DNA from: an uncultured Cloacibacillus sp.
GTDB taxonomy: Bacteria > Synergistota > Synergistia > Synergistales > Synergistaceae
Length of the DNA stretch: 27,887 nucleotides
Reading direction: 5' to 3'
NCBI GenBank assembly: GCA_900545755.1
Contig: URAG01000030.1
Coordinates: 1-27,887, forward strand
The notes below the pieces were generated by a model. That model was not told the DNA's origin, ran no database searches, and saw nothing but the letters and a program-made list of their open reading frames with translations. This document shows, piece by piece, positions 1 through 6,810 of the stretch; the first letter of the stretch is position 1, and every line of letters begins with the position of its first letter. The translations under genes and the position numbers were made by a program.

Positions 1-328
1 ACACCGCCAGGGCTATGCGGTTCGCTTCCAGCCGGGAAGCCTCGACCGCCAGCAGAGCGACTGCAGGAATCCGGGCATCGCAGAAGAGGGAGAGTTTCAA
101 ATTGCGCAGTTCCAACAACCCGAAGAGTTCGCCGCGCGGCTCTCCGCTCTCCGCAATGCCGTCGCCGACTGCCTCTTCGTTATTATAGTCCTCCGCCGTG
201 TCTATCATGCGGTATCCGCAGCGTATCGCCTCAGCGACGTTTCGCGCGCATTCTTCGCCGTTCATCTTGAAGGTTCCGAAGCCGAGCTGCGGCATCGCGA
301 CGCCGTTGTTCAATGTAAATGTGTTCAT
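1..328 (-). CDS. Aldo/keto reductase N-terminus, possibly chimeric, partial
   Basis: The reading frame begins at the ATG at 326-328 behind an excellent AAGGAGG ribosome site and runs without a stop off the left edge (109 codons seen). Residues 1-70 are typical of the aldo/keto reductase family: the MPQLGFGTF start and the DTAEDYNNEEAVGDGI segment, which holds the catalytic Asp and Tyr of the DxAxxY motif. In the family, ESGxPRxELF is normally followed by a TTKLW-type strand with the next active-site Lys. Here the frame continues as GLLELRNLKLSLFCDARIPA, which I cannot align to the family, and neither other frame restores it. Leu codon choice also shifts towards TTG. I read this as a reductase broken by rearrangement or fused to foreign coding sequence, or an assembly join. 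The family call for the first 70 residues is solid; function is doubtful. Confidence 0.7.
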   Translation of the reverse strand, partial: MNTFTLNNGVAMPQLGFGTFKMNGEECARNVAEAIRCGYRMIDTAEDYNNEEAVGDGIAESGEPRGELFGLLELRNLKLSLFCDARIPAVALLAVEASRLEANRIALAV

Positions 329-370
329 TGCTCCGCCTCCTTGGTGTTTCGCAATTTTCCCACAATCAGC

Positions 371-399
371 AATATAGCGGACGACGCGCCGCAAGACAA
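371..399 (-). promoter_or_regulatory. Probable sigma-70-type promoter of the aldo/keto reductase gene
   Basis: Read on the minus strand, a TTGTCT box (394-399) is followed after 17 bp by TATATT (371-376), about 40 bp upstream of the start codon at 328. Both boxes are close to consensus and the spacing is ideal. Inferred from sequence only. Confidence 0.5.
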
Positions 400-430
400 G
401 TGCCTGCGGCCAAACGGGGGGTGCGGACGT

Positions 431-476
431 AAAAACACAGCCCGTCCCCGGACGTGCGGGAACAGGCCGTGTTTTT
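431..476 (-). terminator. Intrinsic terminator after the rlmN / small membrane protein unit
   Basis: Two 20-nt arms (431-450 and 457-476) flank a 6-nt loop, with five A at the left end and five T at the right. In the minus-strand RNA all 20 positions pair (three as G-U wobbles). In the plus-strand RNA the same three positions are A-C or C-A mismatches. The hairpin therefore serves transcription leftwards, out of the gene ending at 513. Confidence 0.8.
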
Positions 477-512
477 CCATTATCTTTTATAACAGAGGGA
501 CCGGCGGCGTTT

Positions 513-899
513 TTACTTCGCTCCTTCCTCGTCGTCCTTGCGCAACGCGGTTGCCGGGAGCTCGACGACCTCGATGGCTTCCGCCATCTCTTCGTCGTCT
601 GCGGCTACATTTATATACGGCCCGCTCACGTCGCAGCCGTCTCTAGGCGGCGCGCTTTCGTCCGTGGTGTATATGCGGCGGCGCGACGGCCCAGCATCAG
701 GGTCTTCCTCGGCACTGCGGCCCACGCCGCGCGATGTGTAAACTGTGAAGCCTGAGCCGCCGCGAAGCATGCGGAACAGCCACATCACGATGAATGCCAC
801 GAGGAGCACGCCGATGAACATTATCATGAACGGGAAGGCTACGCCGAAGAACAGCGTACCTATTATAAGGAAAAGTATCAGATAGAGCGAAAAGTTCAT
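513..899 (-). CDS. Small membrane protein with acidic cytosolic-type tail, unknown function
   Basis: This 128-residue protein starts at an ATG with a GGAAGGG ribosome site, 13 bp after the rlmN stop, so it is probably cotranscribed with rlmN and ends before the terminator at 431-476. Residues 4-22 and 24-43 form two adjacent hydrophobic helices, followed by Arg residues (positive-inside), which suggests a hairpin anchor. The remaining 80 residues are polar and acidic (AADDEEMAEAIEVVEL near the end) with no recognisable domain. I do not recognise the family. The good ribosome site, the coupling and the hydrophobic pattern argue that it is real. The plus-strand frame over the same bases is a shadow. 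Confidence 0.7.
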   Translation of the reverse strand: MNFSLYLILFLIIGTLFFGVAFPFMIMFIGVLLVAFIVMWLFRMLRGGSGFTVYTSRGVGRSAEEDPDAGPSRRRIYTTDESAPPRDGCDVSGPYINVAADDEEMAEAIEVVELPATALRKDDEEGAK

Positions 900-912
900 C
901 TTTTTACCCTTC

Positions 913-2607
913 CTAAGATTTTTTCGCGATCCGCTTCGTCTTCGCGGAGTTTTTATAAAATTTGGAGAAGGGGCCGTCCTTCGGCGCGGGCGCGTGTTTC
1001 TGGCGCGGCGCGCTCTTCGCCGGACGCTCGCGGAAATTCCGTTCGCCGCGCGCTTCGCCGGCTTCGCAGCCTTTTTCTTCGCCGCCGCCTCTGTAGGTCG
1101 GGCGCGCCTCTTTCATCTTGCCGCTGCGGTAGCGCTCCTGCGGTTCGGCGTCGTCGCGGCGGCGCTTGAAGGCTCCGCGTTCCTCTTCGTTTACCGGAAC
1201 GCGGCGTGCGCCCGCCTCGCGCGATGCCGTATAACGGCGTCCGCCTCTTTCGTCATCTTCGCGAAAGCGCCCGCGCAGTCCGGCGTTTTCTTCGCGGCTT
1301 CTGAATCCGCCGCGCTCTTCGCCGTTTCCGGCGAACCTGCGTTTCCCACTGTCTACAGCTCCGCGCGCCTGGCGTTCGTCCGACGCTCTGCCGCCGTAAC
1401 GAGCGCGCGCGTCGGTATTTTCTCCGCGGCGTCCGTAATTTCCTCGCCCGCCGTCTTTTTCCGCGAACTCGCGGCGTTTCGGCTTCGCCGCCGGTTTTGC
1501 CGCGCGCGCTGCGGCGCGTTCCTCGGCCATTATATTTCTCGGCGCGGAGAAGGAGCCGTGTTCGAGCGGCGCGTCAATGCCGTTTTCCTTGCGGCGCAGC
1601 TGTCCGCAGGCCGCGTCTATATCCGCGCCCTGCTCGGCGCGGATTTCGCATTCAAAGCCCGCCGTCTGGAGCACGCTCTTGAAGCGCAGCACGTCCTCGG
1701 CCTCGGGCTTCGCATAGCGCCCTTCGACTGAGTTGCACGGTATGAGATTCACGTAGACGTGTATGCCGCGCAGGTAGCGCACGAGCTCGCGCGCGCGCTC
1801 TACGCCGTCGTTGACGCCGCCGAAGAGGGCGTATTCGATCGTTATGCGGTCGCCGGTCGTCTCCTGGTATTCGACGAGAGCTTCGCGCAGCTCCTCGACC
1901 GGGTAACTGTTGTTGACGGGCATCAGCATGCTGCGCAGCTCGCCGTCCGCGGCGTGGAGCGAAATCGCGAGCCGTACGCCGAGGCCTGAGTCCGCAAGCG
2001 CGCGGATACCCGGGATTATGCCGGATGTCGAGACAGTTATGTGGCGGATGCCGAGGTTGCGCAGCTTCGGGTCGTTCAGCATCCTGATGGATTTGAGCAC
2101 GGCTTCCGTGTTGAGGAACGGCTCGCCCATGCCCATGTAGACGACGTTGTTTATCTCGCGCCCCATTTTCTTTTCAATCGCGGCGACCTGCCCCGCTATC
2201 TCGCCGGCGCTGAGGTTGCGCACGAAGCCTGAAAGCCCAGTCGCGCAGAAGGTGCATTGCAGCGGGCACCCAACCTGAGTCGAAATGCAGGCGGTCAGCC
2301 TGTCGCCCTGCTTCATCAGCACAGACTCGACGGACTCGCCGTCGCGCAGCCTCCACAGGAATTTGCGCGTGCCGTCAGCAGACTTCTGCTCGCGCGCGAG
2401 CTGTGGGAAGGCGAAGTCGAGATTCTCAGCCAACTTCTCGCGCAGCGGCTTCGACAGGTTCGTCATCTCATCGGCGCTTTCAGCGTGTTTCTGCCAGATC
2501 CACTGGCATATCTGCCCGGCGCGATAGGCGGGCTCGCCGAGCTCCTTCTCCGTATATTCCTTCCATTCGCCGAAATCCATGTCCGGCGCGTAAATTTTCT
2601 CTGCCAT
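913..2607 (-). CDS. rlmN: RlmN-type dual-specificity RNA methyltransferase with long RG-rich C-terminal tail
   Basis: Radical SAM enzyme that methylates C2 of adenosine 2503 in 23S rRNA (and A37 of some tRNAs in characterised members). The CX3CX2C cluster ligands are C114, C118 and C121 (GCPLQCTFCATG), followed by the MGMGEPFLN motif at 158-166. The second catalytic Cys of the family, which carries the methyl group, fits C334 in the segment ADIDAACGQL. The conserved enzyme ends near residue 345, the normal family length. This protein has 564 residues; the extra 220 are low complexity, rich in Arg, Gly, Glu and Lys with several RGG/GGR elements (ERGGFRSRE, ERGGRRY, TYRGGG), ending in a Lys-rich stretch. 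The start has a GAGAGGAAA ribosome site 7 bp upstream. Because the tail is in frame and followed by a well-placed downstream gene, I do not think it is a frameshift artefact. Confidence 0.95.
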   Translation of the reverse strand: MAEKIYAPDMDFGEWKEYTEKELGEPAYRAGQICQWIWQKHAESADEMTNLSKPLREKLAENLDFAFPQLAREQKSADGTRKFLWRLRDGESVESVLMKQGDRLTACISTQVGCPLQCTFCATGLSGFVRNLSAGEIAGQVAAIEKKMGREINNVVYMGMGEPFLNTEAVLKSIRMLNDPKLRNLGIRHITVSTSGIIPGIRALADSGLGVRLAISLHAADGELRSMLMPVNNSYPVEELREALVEYQETTGDRITIEYALFGGVNDGVERARELVRYLRGIHVYVNLIPCNSVEGRYAKPEAEDVLRFKSVLQTAGFECEIRAEQGADIDAACGQLRRKENGIDAPLEHGSFSAPRNIMAEERAAARAAKPAAKPKRREFAEKDGGRGNYGRRGENTDARARYGGRASDERQARGAVDSGKRRFAGNGEERGGFRSREENAGLRGRFREDDERGGRRYTASREAGARRVPVNEEERGAFKRRRDDAEPQERYRSGKMKEARPTYRGGGEEKGCEAGEARGERNFRERPAKSAPRQKHAPAPKDGPFSKFYKNSAKTKRIAKKS

Positions 2608-2692
2608 TGTTATTTTCCTCTCGTCTTTCGCGTTTTTACATATCGATAAAGCCTCGTATAGTTTAACAGCGGCGCACCCTCCGGCGCAACGT

Positions 2693-3925
2693 CTACTGCC
2701 GCACTCCCGCGCCAGGCTCGAACATCAGCACCGCATATGGGATAGGGCGTTCCACATCGCTGTTATTGCTCGGCTGCGAGAAGGTCATTCCGCGCCACCA
2801 TATCGAGCTTGAGCCTCCGCCGTCGAGATTCAACGCGTCCGTCAGCGCCAGCCCCTTTATGCAGAATACGCGCAGCTCCTCTATCGTCATGCCGACGCTG
2901 TGCATGTTGTCGCGCCCATCCACGACGCCCCAGAAGACGCGCGAACCGTCGGTCCCGACGAATGTGCGCGGATGGCGGCGGTTAAGCACCGCGGGGTCCA
3001 CATCCTCGGTGTTCGGCACGGCCGCCCCATCCTTGACGAGCAGCGGCCCCGCCTGCATCATCTCCGTATATTCATCATATTCATGGACCGAGCCTATGTT
3101 GTTGACTATCTTCCCGTCTATAAAGATGAAGCCGCCGTTTTCGTTCCAACCGAAAGCCGAGCGGTTAGGCCAGAATTTCGCGTTGTCCGTGCGCCCCTGG
3201 CGGCGCAGCACGCCGATCGGCTTCGCGCCGGAGAAATATCCGCCGTTGATGCCGCCGACGACGCCGTAATTCTCTGCCGCGATCGTCGCTAGCGCCGCGC
3301 GCTTCGAGCCTATCATCTCCGCAGTCGCTATCTGGCATGGCACTGTACTCATATCCACCGCAAGGGCGGCTGCGAAGAGCGGCTCGTTTTTGCCGTTTTC
3401 CAAATCGCCGTTCGCGGAGCCGGACGGGTCGCCGACGCCGCGTTTCACCATAAACAGCGTCGTACCGTTCCACGAGAACGAGGCCTTCCATGAGACCGAC
3501 TTACGGCACTCGATCAGCCAGTTTTCAAATTCATCCATATCCTCAGGCAGAAGCGGCTCGTCGAAAGAGGCCGTCATAGCCGCGGGCGGCTGCGGGTTCA
3601 TCGTAGCGGAAATATACGATACTCCCTCCACCTCGGGCCACTCAGGCAGAATCCCAATCTGATCGACGGCGGCGAGCGCGAAGCCCCAGCCCATAGCCTC
3701 AAAGGCGAAACGCAGCGCGTCGCGCCGCGTCATATCGCCCTCGGCCACGGTCAAAAACTTCTCCGGCGTCTCCCGCCCGAGCGCTTCGAACACAACTGGC
3801 GCTACCTCCGCCATCGTCAGCGCTTCCGCGCGCGCCGGCACAAACGCCGCCACGCAGACGAGCGCGATCGCCGCAAAAGCGGCGCGCCCCGCAAATCCAA
3901 ACCTTGAAAAAATATCCTTCGCCAT
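2693..3925 (-). CDS. Exported phosphodiester glycosidase-family (NAGPA / DUF2233) protein
   Basis: Residues 1-34 form a Sec signal peptide: MAKDIFSRFGFAGR, a hydrophobic core, then FVPARAEA. Residues 35-165 are a helical region without clear assignment; TRRDALRFAFEAMGWGFALA resembles S-layer-homology-like modules. From about 185 to 405 the protein matches the NAGPA/DUF2233 fold: VVGGINGGYFSG (222-233), TFVGTDGSRVFWGVVDG (321-337) and the hallmark ALNLDGGGSSSIW (364-376). Characterised relatives remove N-acetylglucosamine from phosphodiesters; bacterial substrates are mostly unknown and may be envelope glycans. The frame is open upstream to 4012. ATGs at 3937 and 3925 are both possible; GGAG lies too close to the first, and the second gives the cleaner signal peptide, so I chose 3925 with limited certainty. 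It is separated from rlmN by 85 bp and is probably its own unit. Confidence 0.85.
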   Translation of the reverse strand: MAKDIFSRFGFAGRAAFAAIALVCVAAFVPARAEALTMAEVAPVVFEALGRETPEKFLTVAEGDMTRRDALRFAFEAMGWGFALAAVDQIGILPEWPEVEGVSYISATMNPQPPAAMTASFDEPLLPEDMDEFENWLIECRKSVSWKASFSWNGTTLFMVKRGVGDPSGSANGDLENGKNEPLFAAALAVDMSTVPCQIATAEMIGSKRAALATIAAENYGVVGGINGGYFSGAKPIGVLRRQGRTDNAKFWPNRSAFGWNENGGFIFIDGKIVNNIGSVHEYDEYTEMMQAGPLLVKDGAAVPNTEDVDPAVLNRRHPRTFVGTDGSRVFWGVVDGRDNMHSVGMTIEELRVFCIKGLALTDALNLDGGGSSSIWWRGMTFSQPSNNSDVERPIPYAVLMFEPGAGVRQ

Positions 3926-4002
3926 ATTTATCCGCATACGCTCCGTTCGCAGTCCGTCCTTAAATTTTTGCGGCGCGGCGCAGTCCCGCCGCCCGTCCGC
4001 AT

Positions 4003-4030
4003 ATTGTACCACTTGCCAGCGCGTCCATTA
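4003..4030 (-). promoter_or_regulatory. Weak candidate promoter for the NAGPA-family gene
   Basis: Minus-strand TACAAT (4003-4008) has a poor -35 candidate, TAATGG (4025-4030), 16 bp upstream. It lies about 75 bp ahead of the chosen start, and the leader between them carries GC-rich self-complementary sequence. Only the -10 box is convincing. Confidence 0.3.
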
Positions 4031-4087
4031 CGGCTTCATTTGTATCAAAAAAGTATGGAGATTTTATGGTGGAATTATAATCGTTAC

Positions 4088-4130
4088 AAAAACCCGCCGC
4101 GCGCTCCCGGTGCATAGGGGCGTACGGCGG
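4088..4130 (-). terminator. Intrinsic terminator of the DUF6485-EamA unit
   Basis: On the minus strand, just past the EamA stop at 4151, CCGCCG (4125-4130) pairs with CGGCGG (4094-4099). The stem extends inward through several more pairs with a few mismatches, and TTTTT follows at 4088-4092. Position and orientation fit termination of the permease transcript. Confidence 0.7.
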
Positions 4131-4150
4131 ATGGAGAAAATTGTGCTGCG

Positions 4151-5053
4151 TTACGCGCTTCTGCGCTCGGACGCTATCGAGAGCAGAACGGCGCCTGCGA
4201 TTACCGCGCAGCCGGCGAGCTCGTGCAACGGCGGCACTTCTCCGATGATGATCGGCGTAAGCGCTGCGGCGAATACTATCTCCATCGTGCATATCATGCT
4301 CGCAAGCGAAGCCGAGATAAGGCGCAGCGCTGAGAAAAGCAACCCGTAGCCGGCGACGGCGGCGAAAACTGCGGGATACTGCATATAGAGGAAAATTTCC
4401 GGCGTCATGTTCGCGAGGTCCGGCCAGCCCTCCGCGCATGTGCGTATCGCGGAGAGCATGAGCGCGCCCAGGAGGTGCGAGTAGAAAAGCTGTTTCAACG
4501 GCTCCGACTTTTCAGAAATCCGCCGCGAGAGCAGCGCGTTGCCCGAGAGCCCCACGACAGAGAGCATCGACCACGCGACGCCCGCGAGCGAAATCGAGCG
4601 CAAGTCCACGCCGCCAGCCGCAAAGCCTACGTACAGCCCCACGAGGACGAGGAAACCTGAAAGCACCTGGAGAGGCGCAGGACGCTCGCCGTTTATCAGC
4701 GCGCTTCCCGCCATCGTCACAATGGGGAAAGTGTAGTTGAGCATCAGCACCTGCGGCACGGAGAGGTAGACGCATGACATCATATAGCCCGTCGCGTTGA
4801 ATATCACTGTGAAAACGCCGAGCGCGGCGTACTGAGCAAGCTCCAAGCGCGTGCAGCGGAAGAACGACGAGCCGCGCCGCGCGAGGACGAAGAGGCCGAC
4901 GACTGCGGCGGTGAAGAATCCGCGGTAACAGACGACCGTGAGCTGGCTGACGCCGCCTGCCGCGATGAGCTTCGCGAACGCGCCCGTGCCGCCCCACGCG
5001 AGCGCCGTGCCTAGCGCCATCAGGACGCCGCGCGCGGTCCGGCTGTTCATCAT
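4151..5053 (-). CDS. EamA-family (drug/metabolite transporter superfamily) permease
   Basis: About 300 residues, mostly hydrophobic, with roughly ten membrane helices in two tandem EamA-type repeats. GTALAWGGTGAFAKLIAAGG opens repeat one, and a parallel segment after residue 150 opens repeat two. Family members export or import small metabolites such as amino acids; the substrate here cannot be deduced. The frame stays open to 5413, but that upstream part overlaps the Cys-rich gene in another frame and is not membrane-like, so I reject it. I place the start at the ATG at 5051-5053, which overlaps the stop of the upstream gene as ATGA. The adjacent ATG at 5048-5050 has slightly better spacing from AAGGA and is an equal alternative. 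The overlap implies translational coupling. Confidence 0.85.
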   Translation of the reverse strand: MMNSRTARGVLMALGTALAWGGTGAFAKLIAAGGVSQLTVVCYRGFFTAAVVGLFVLARRGSSFFRCTRLELAQYAALGVFTVIFNATGYMMSCVYLSVPQVLMLNYTFPIVTMAGSALINGERPAPLQVLSGFLVLVGLYVGFAAGGVDLRSISLAGVAWSMLSVVGLSGNALLSRRISEKSEPLKQLFYSHLLGALMLSAIRTCAEGWPDLANMTPEIFLYMQYPAVFAAVAGYGLLFSALRLISASLASMICTMEIVFAAALTPIIIGEVPPLHELAGCAVIAGAVLLSIASERRSA

Positions 5054-5298
5054 TCCTTGCTGCGCCCCGTCGTCACGAAACGCGCGAAGCCCTCGAAGCT
5101 GTAATCCTGGTCGCGCGTCATGTCCGGCTGAATTTTGCGGAAGAAGCAGACGGGAATCTCGCGCTTCGCTACGCACGAGGCGACGCAGGGCGCGCAGCCC
5201 TTTGCGTGGTTCGACGGATGGTTCGGGCAGGCCGTGTCCACGCAGGTGCAGAAGGGTGAACTCCATGATTTTTTCGTTTCGGCGTCGATTTCGGACAT
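5050..5298 (-). CDS. DUF6485-type small cysteine-rich protein
   Basis: An 82-residue soluble protein with eight Cys, six of them clustered in FCTCVDTACPNHPSNHAKGC and CAPCVASC, followed by REIPVCFF and a C-terminal FEGFARFV. That order (CxC, C-P, a second Cys pair, then EIPxCFF) is what I recall for the DUF6485 family, a probable metal-binding protein of unknown role in anaerobes. The start is the ATG at 5296-5298, 8 bp after GGAG. A GTG-ATG pair just upstream is in frame but overlaps or crowds the ribosome site. It is translationally coupled to the EamA gene, hinting that the two act together, and is divergent from the Lrp-type regulator. Confidence 0.75.
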   Translation of the reverse strand: MSEIDAETKKSWSSPFCTCVDTACPNHPSNHAKGCAPCVASCVAKREIPVCFFRKIQPDMTRDQDYSFEGFARFVTTGRSKE

Positions 5299-5349
5299 TT
5301 TCATCACTCCATATCTCGCGGCTCTGTTTGAGGTAATTTTCCCAGAGTT

Positions 5350-5371
5350 TCCGATTTTGCGGAATATCGGA
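5350..5371. promoter_or_regulatory. Inverted repeat between divergent genes, candidate Lrp-type operator
   Basis: TCCGAT (5350-5355) and ATCGGA (5366-5371) form an exact 6-bp inverted repeat with a 10-bp spacer, inside the 156-bp region shared by the DUF6485-EamA pair and the Lrp/AsnC gene. Lrp-family regulators often bind such imperfect dyads and control the neighbouring divergent transporter gene. The assignment is an inference from position. Confidence 0.35.
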
Positions 5372-5454
5372 TAGAATCTTTTTATCGAGCGCTCTATTAC
5401 GTTTGTAAAGCATCGGCGCGCTTAAAGCTTCACAATGATCGGAGGCGGCTTACG

Positions 5455-5934
5455 TTGGTTTTGAAAAGGGACGATCTTGACGCGACGGACTGGAAAATCC
5501 TCGCGCTGCTCCAAAAGGACGCACGCGTCACATACCAGGAGATAGGGCGCGCCGTCGGGCTGACGCGCCCCGCGGCGCGGGAGCGCGTGCTGCGCATGGA
5601 GGAGCGCGGCGTGATTGCGCGCTGCGGCGCGGAGCTAGACGCCGAGGCCGTAGGGCGCGCGCTGCACGTGATGATAACCTTCAAGTTCAACCCCGACGCG
5701 CAGTTCAGCGGCACACCGAACGCGACACTCGCGCCACTGTTCGAAAATTCGCGCGAGGTGATACGTTTCTGGGAAATTTACGGCGAGCTGGATTTTCTCA
5801 TAGAGGCGGCCTTCCGCTCGAAGGACGATATGCGCGGCTTCCTCGAATCGCTGCGCGTCTACGGTTTCGTCCGCTCGCATCTTATAGCCGGGGAGCGCGA
5901 ACTCGGCATCCGCCCCGCGGAGGGCGCGGAATAG
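5455..5934 (+). CDS. Lrp/AsnC-family transcriptional regulator
   Basis: A 159-residue regulator. Residues 7-55 are the Lrp helix-turn-helix: LDATDWKILALLQKDARVTY, then IGRAVGLTRPAARERVLRME and the wing EERGVIARCGAELD. The C-terminal 95 residues resemble the effector-binding RAM/AsnC sensor fold (REVIRFWEIYGELDFLIEA), which in the family binds amino acids and sets the oligomer state. The start is a TTG; GGAGG at 5441-5445 lies 9 bp upstream and no in-frame ATG fits. It is divergent from the DUF6485-EamA pair, the classic arrangement for a regulator of an amino-acid-type exporter, so that pair is the likely target, together with autoregulation. The siroheme-decarboxylase (AhbA/B) branch also carries an Lrp fold, but the intact helix-turn-helix argues against it here. 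Confidence 0.9.
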   Translation: MVLKRDDLDATDWKILALLQKDARVTYQEIGRAVGLTRPAARERVLRMEERGVIARCGAELDAEAVGRALHVMITFKFNPDAQFSGTPNATLAPLFENSREVIRFWEIYGELDFLIEAAFRSKDDMRGFLESLRVYGFVRSHLIAGERELGIRPAEGAE

Positions 5935-5996
5935 CCGAGATTTGCGCCGCGGCGCGCAGTGTACAAAAACGGATGGATTTTTTCCGGCGCGTGCCG

Positions 5997-6305
5997 TCAC
6001 ATCAGGCGGCGCAGAAACAGCCACAGCGCGCCGAATATGACGGGGAAGAGGGCGACCATAACGCCGAGCGGCGCCAACCCGCCCATATTCGGGAGATATG
6101 ATGTGTGGAAGAGCGCTTTGCCGGCGGCGTATACGAGCGCCGTAAGGACGCAGTATATCGCGAAGGCGGCGGCAGGGACGAGACTTCCTGCGACGCGGCA
6201 CAGCCACCACAGCGCCAGCGCCCCGATCGCGCAGGCCGGCGCCGGATATTCGGTTATCAAGTAAACTATGAACAGCCCGGCCACAGCGACGTACGTCATC
6301 TGCAC
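5997..6305 (-). CDS. Small integral membrane protein, unknown function
   Basis: 102 residues with three to four hydrophobic segments: VAVAGLFIVYLI near the start, CAIGALALWWLCRVAGSLVP, a third around AFAIYCVLTALVYAAG, and VMVALFPVIFGALWLFL before a basic RRLM end. GAGGGG precedes a GTG start at 6303-6305, and an ATG at 6297-6299 is the alternative. I recognise no family. It converges on the Lrp gene with 62 bp between stops and has no obvious partner. Support comes from the ribosome site and the clear helix pattern. Confidence 0.55.
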   Translation of the reverse strand: MQMTYVAVAGLFIVYLITEYPAPACAIGALALWWLCRVAGSLVPAAAFAIYCVLTALVYAAGKALFHTSYLPNMGGLAPLGVMVALFPVIFGALWLFLRRLM

Positions 6306-6810
6306 AACGCCCCTCTTCTGTCTTTGTCGATACGCCGGAGCGTAAAATCATCGCTCCAACAGACGCAATATATAGGAAAACGCGGCGCGCTGCAATAAGC
6401 GCGTGCGCTGCGCTGTGAGCCGTGGCATGCGGCCCGCCGGAGAAAGCCGTAAGTACAGCGGAGCGCGGCGGTTTGACGCAGGGGGCTTAGCGCAGCGCAC
6501 GCCGCGCAGACGCTGCGTCCTTTCCGTCAAATCCACGTCCGCGCCGTCGCGTCTGCGCCCGCGGGTAAACGCGGCGGCGTTTTCCTAAATTGAGCGCGCG
6601 CGTCACGGCGCGGCGGAGTTTTCGCAGGCTCATGGCGCACGGTGCGAACCTCCGCGTTTTTCCCCGCTTCGCCTTCTTTACGACGAATTTACAAAAAGCT
6701 CTTGAATTTCCGCAGGGCGGTACTAAAATATGCTCTCTCAAAAGCGTGCGGCGCTCGGCGGATTTTTCGCGGAAAACGCCGCGCGCGTGAAACGACGGAG
6801 GAACATCGCT
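6306..6810. other. 505-bp region without a convincing gene
   Basis: Very GC-rich sequence between the small membrane protein (minus) and the MATE gene (plus). The open frames present are Arg-rich shadows lacking ribosome sites, and a long minus-strand frame runs into the MATE gene. I see no tRNA or other RNA gene. Its right end carries the MATE promoter at 6702-6729. It could be a decayed gene remnant, but I cannot name one. Confidence 0.5.
6702..6729 (+). promoter_or_regulatory. Probable promoter of the MATE gene
   Basis: TTGAAT (6702-6707) and TAAAAT (6724-6729) are separated by 16 bp and lie about 80 bp upstream of the MATE start at 6811. Both boxes are near consensus in an otherwise GC-rich region. 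Confidence 0.5.

Noticed and set aside
994..1731. 245-codon plus-strand frame opposite the rlmN tail
   Set aside because: Ala/Arg-rich antisense shadow of a GC-rich coding region, with no ribosome site; the rlmN frame has clear family motifs.
2670..2690. Repeat GGCGCA...GGCGCA after the NAGPA-family gene as a terminator
   Set aside because: It is a direct repeat, not inverted, and no T-run follows on either strand.
3938..4012. Longer start of the NAGPA-family gene
   Set aside because: It would place 29 polar residues before the signal peptide and cover the promoter region.
5054..5413. N-terminal extension of the EamA frame
   Set aside because: It overlaps the DUF6485 gene in another frame, is not membrane-like and lacks a start signal; the short form fits the family.
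5455..5934. Lrp-like gene as a siroheme decarboxylase (AhbA/AhbB) linked to the tetrapyrrole operon
   Set aside because: The helix-turn-helix is intact and the gene is divergent from a transporter, far from the operon; a regulator is simpler.
5945..5962. GC-palindrome between the Lrp gene and the small membrane protein as a terminator
   Set aside because: It pairs only over about five bases and lacks an adjacent T-run in either direction.
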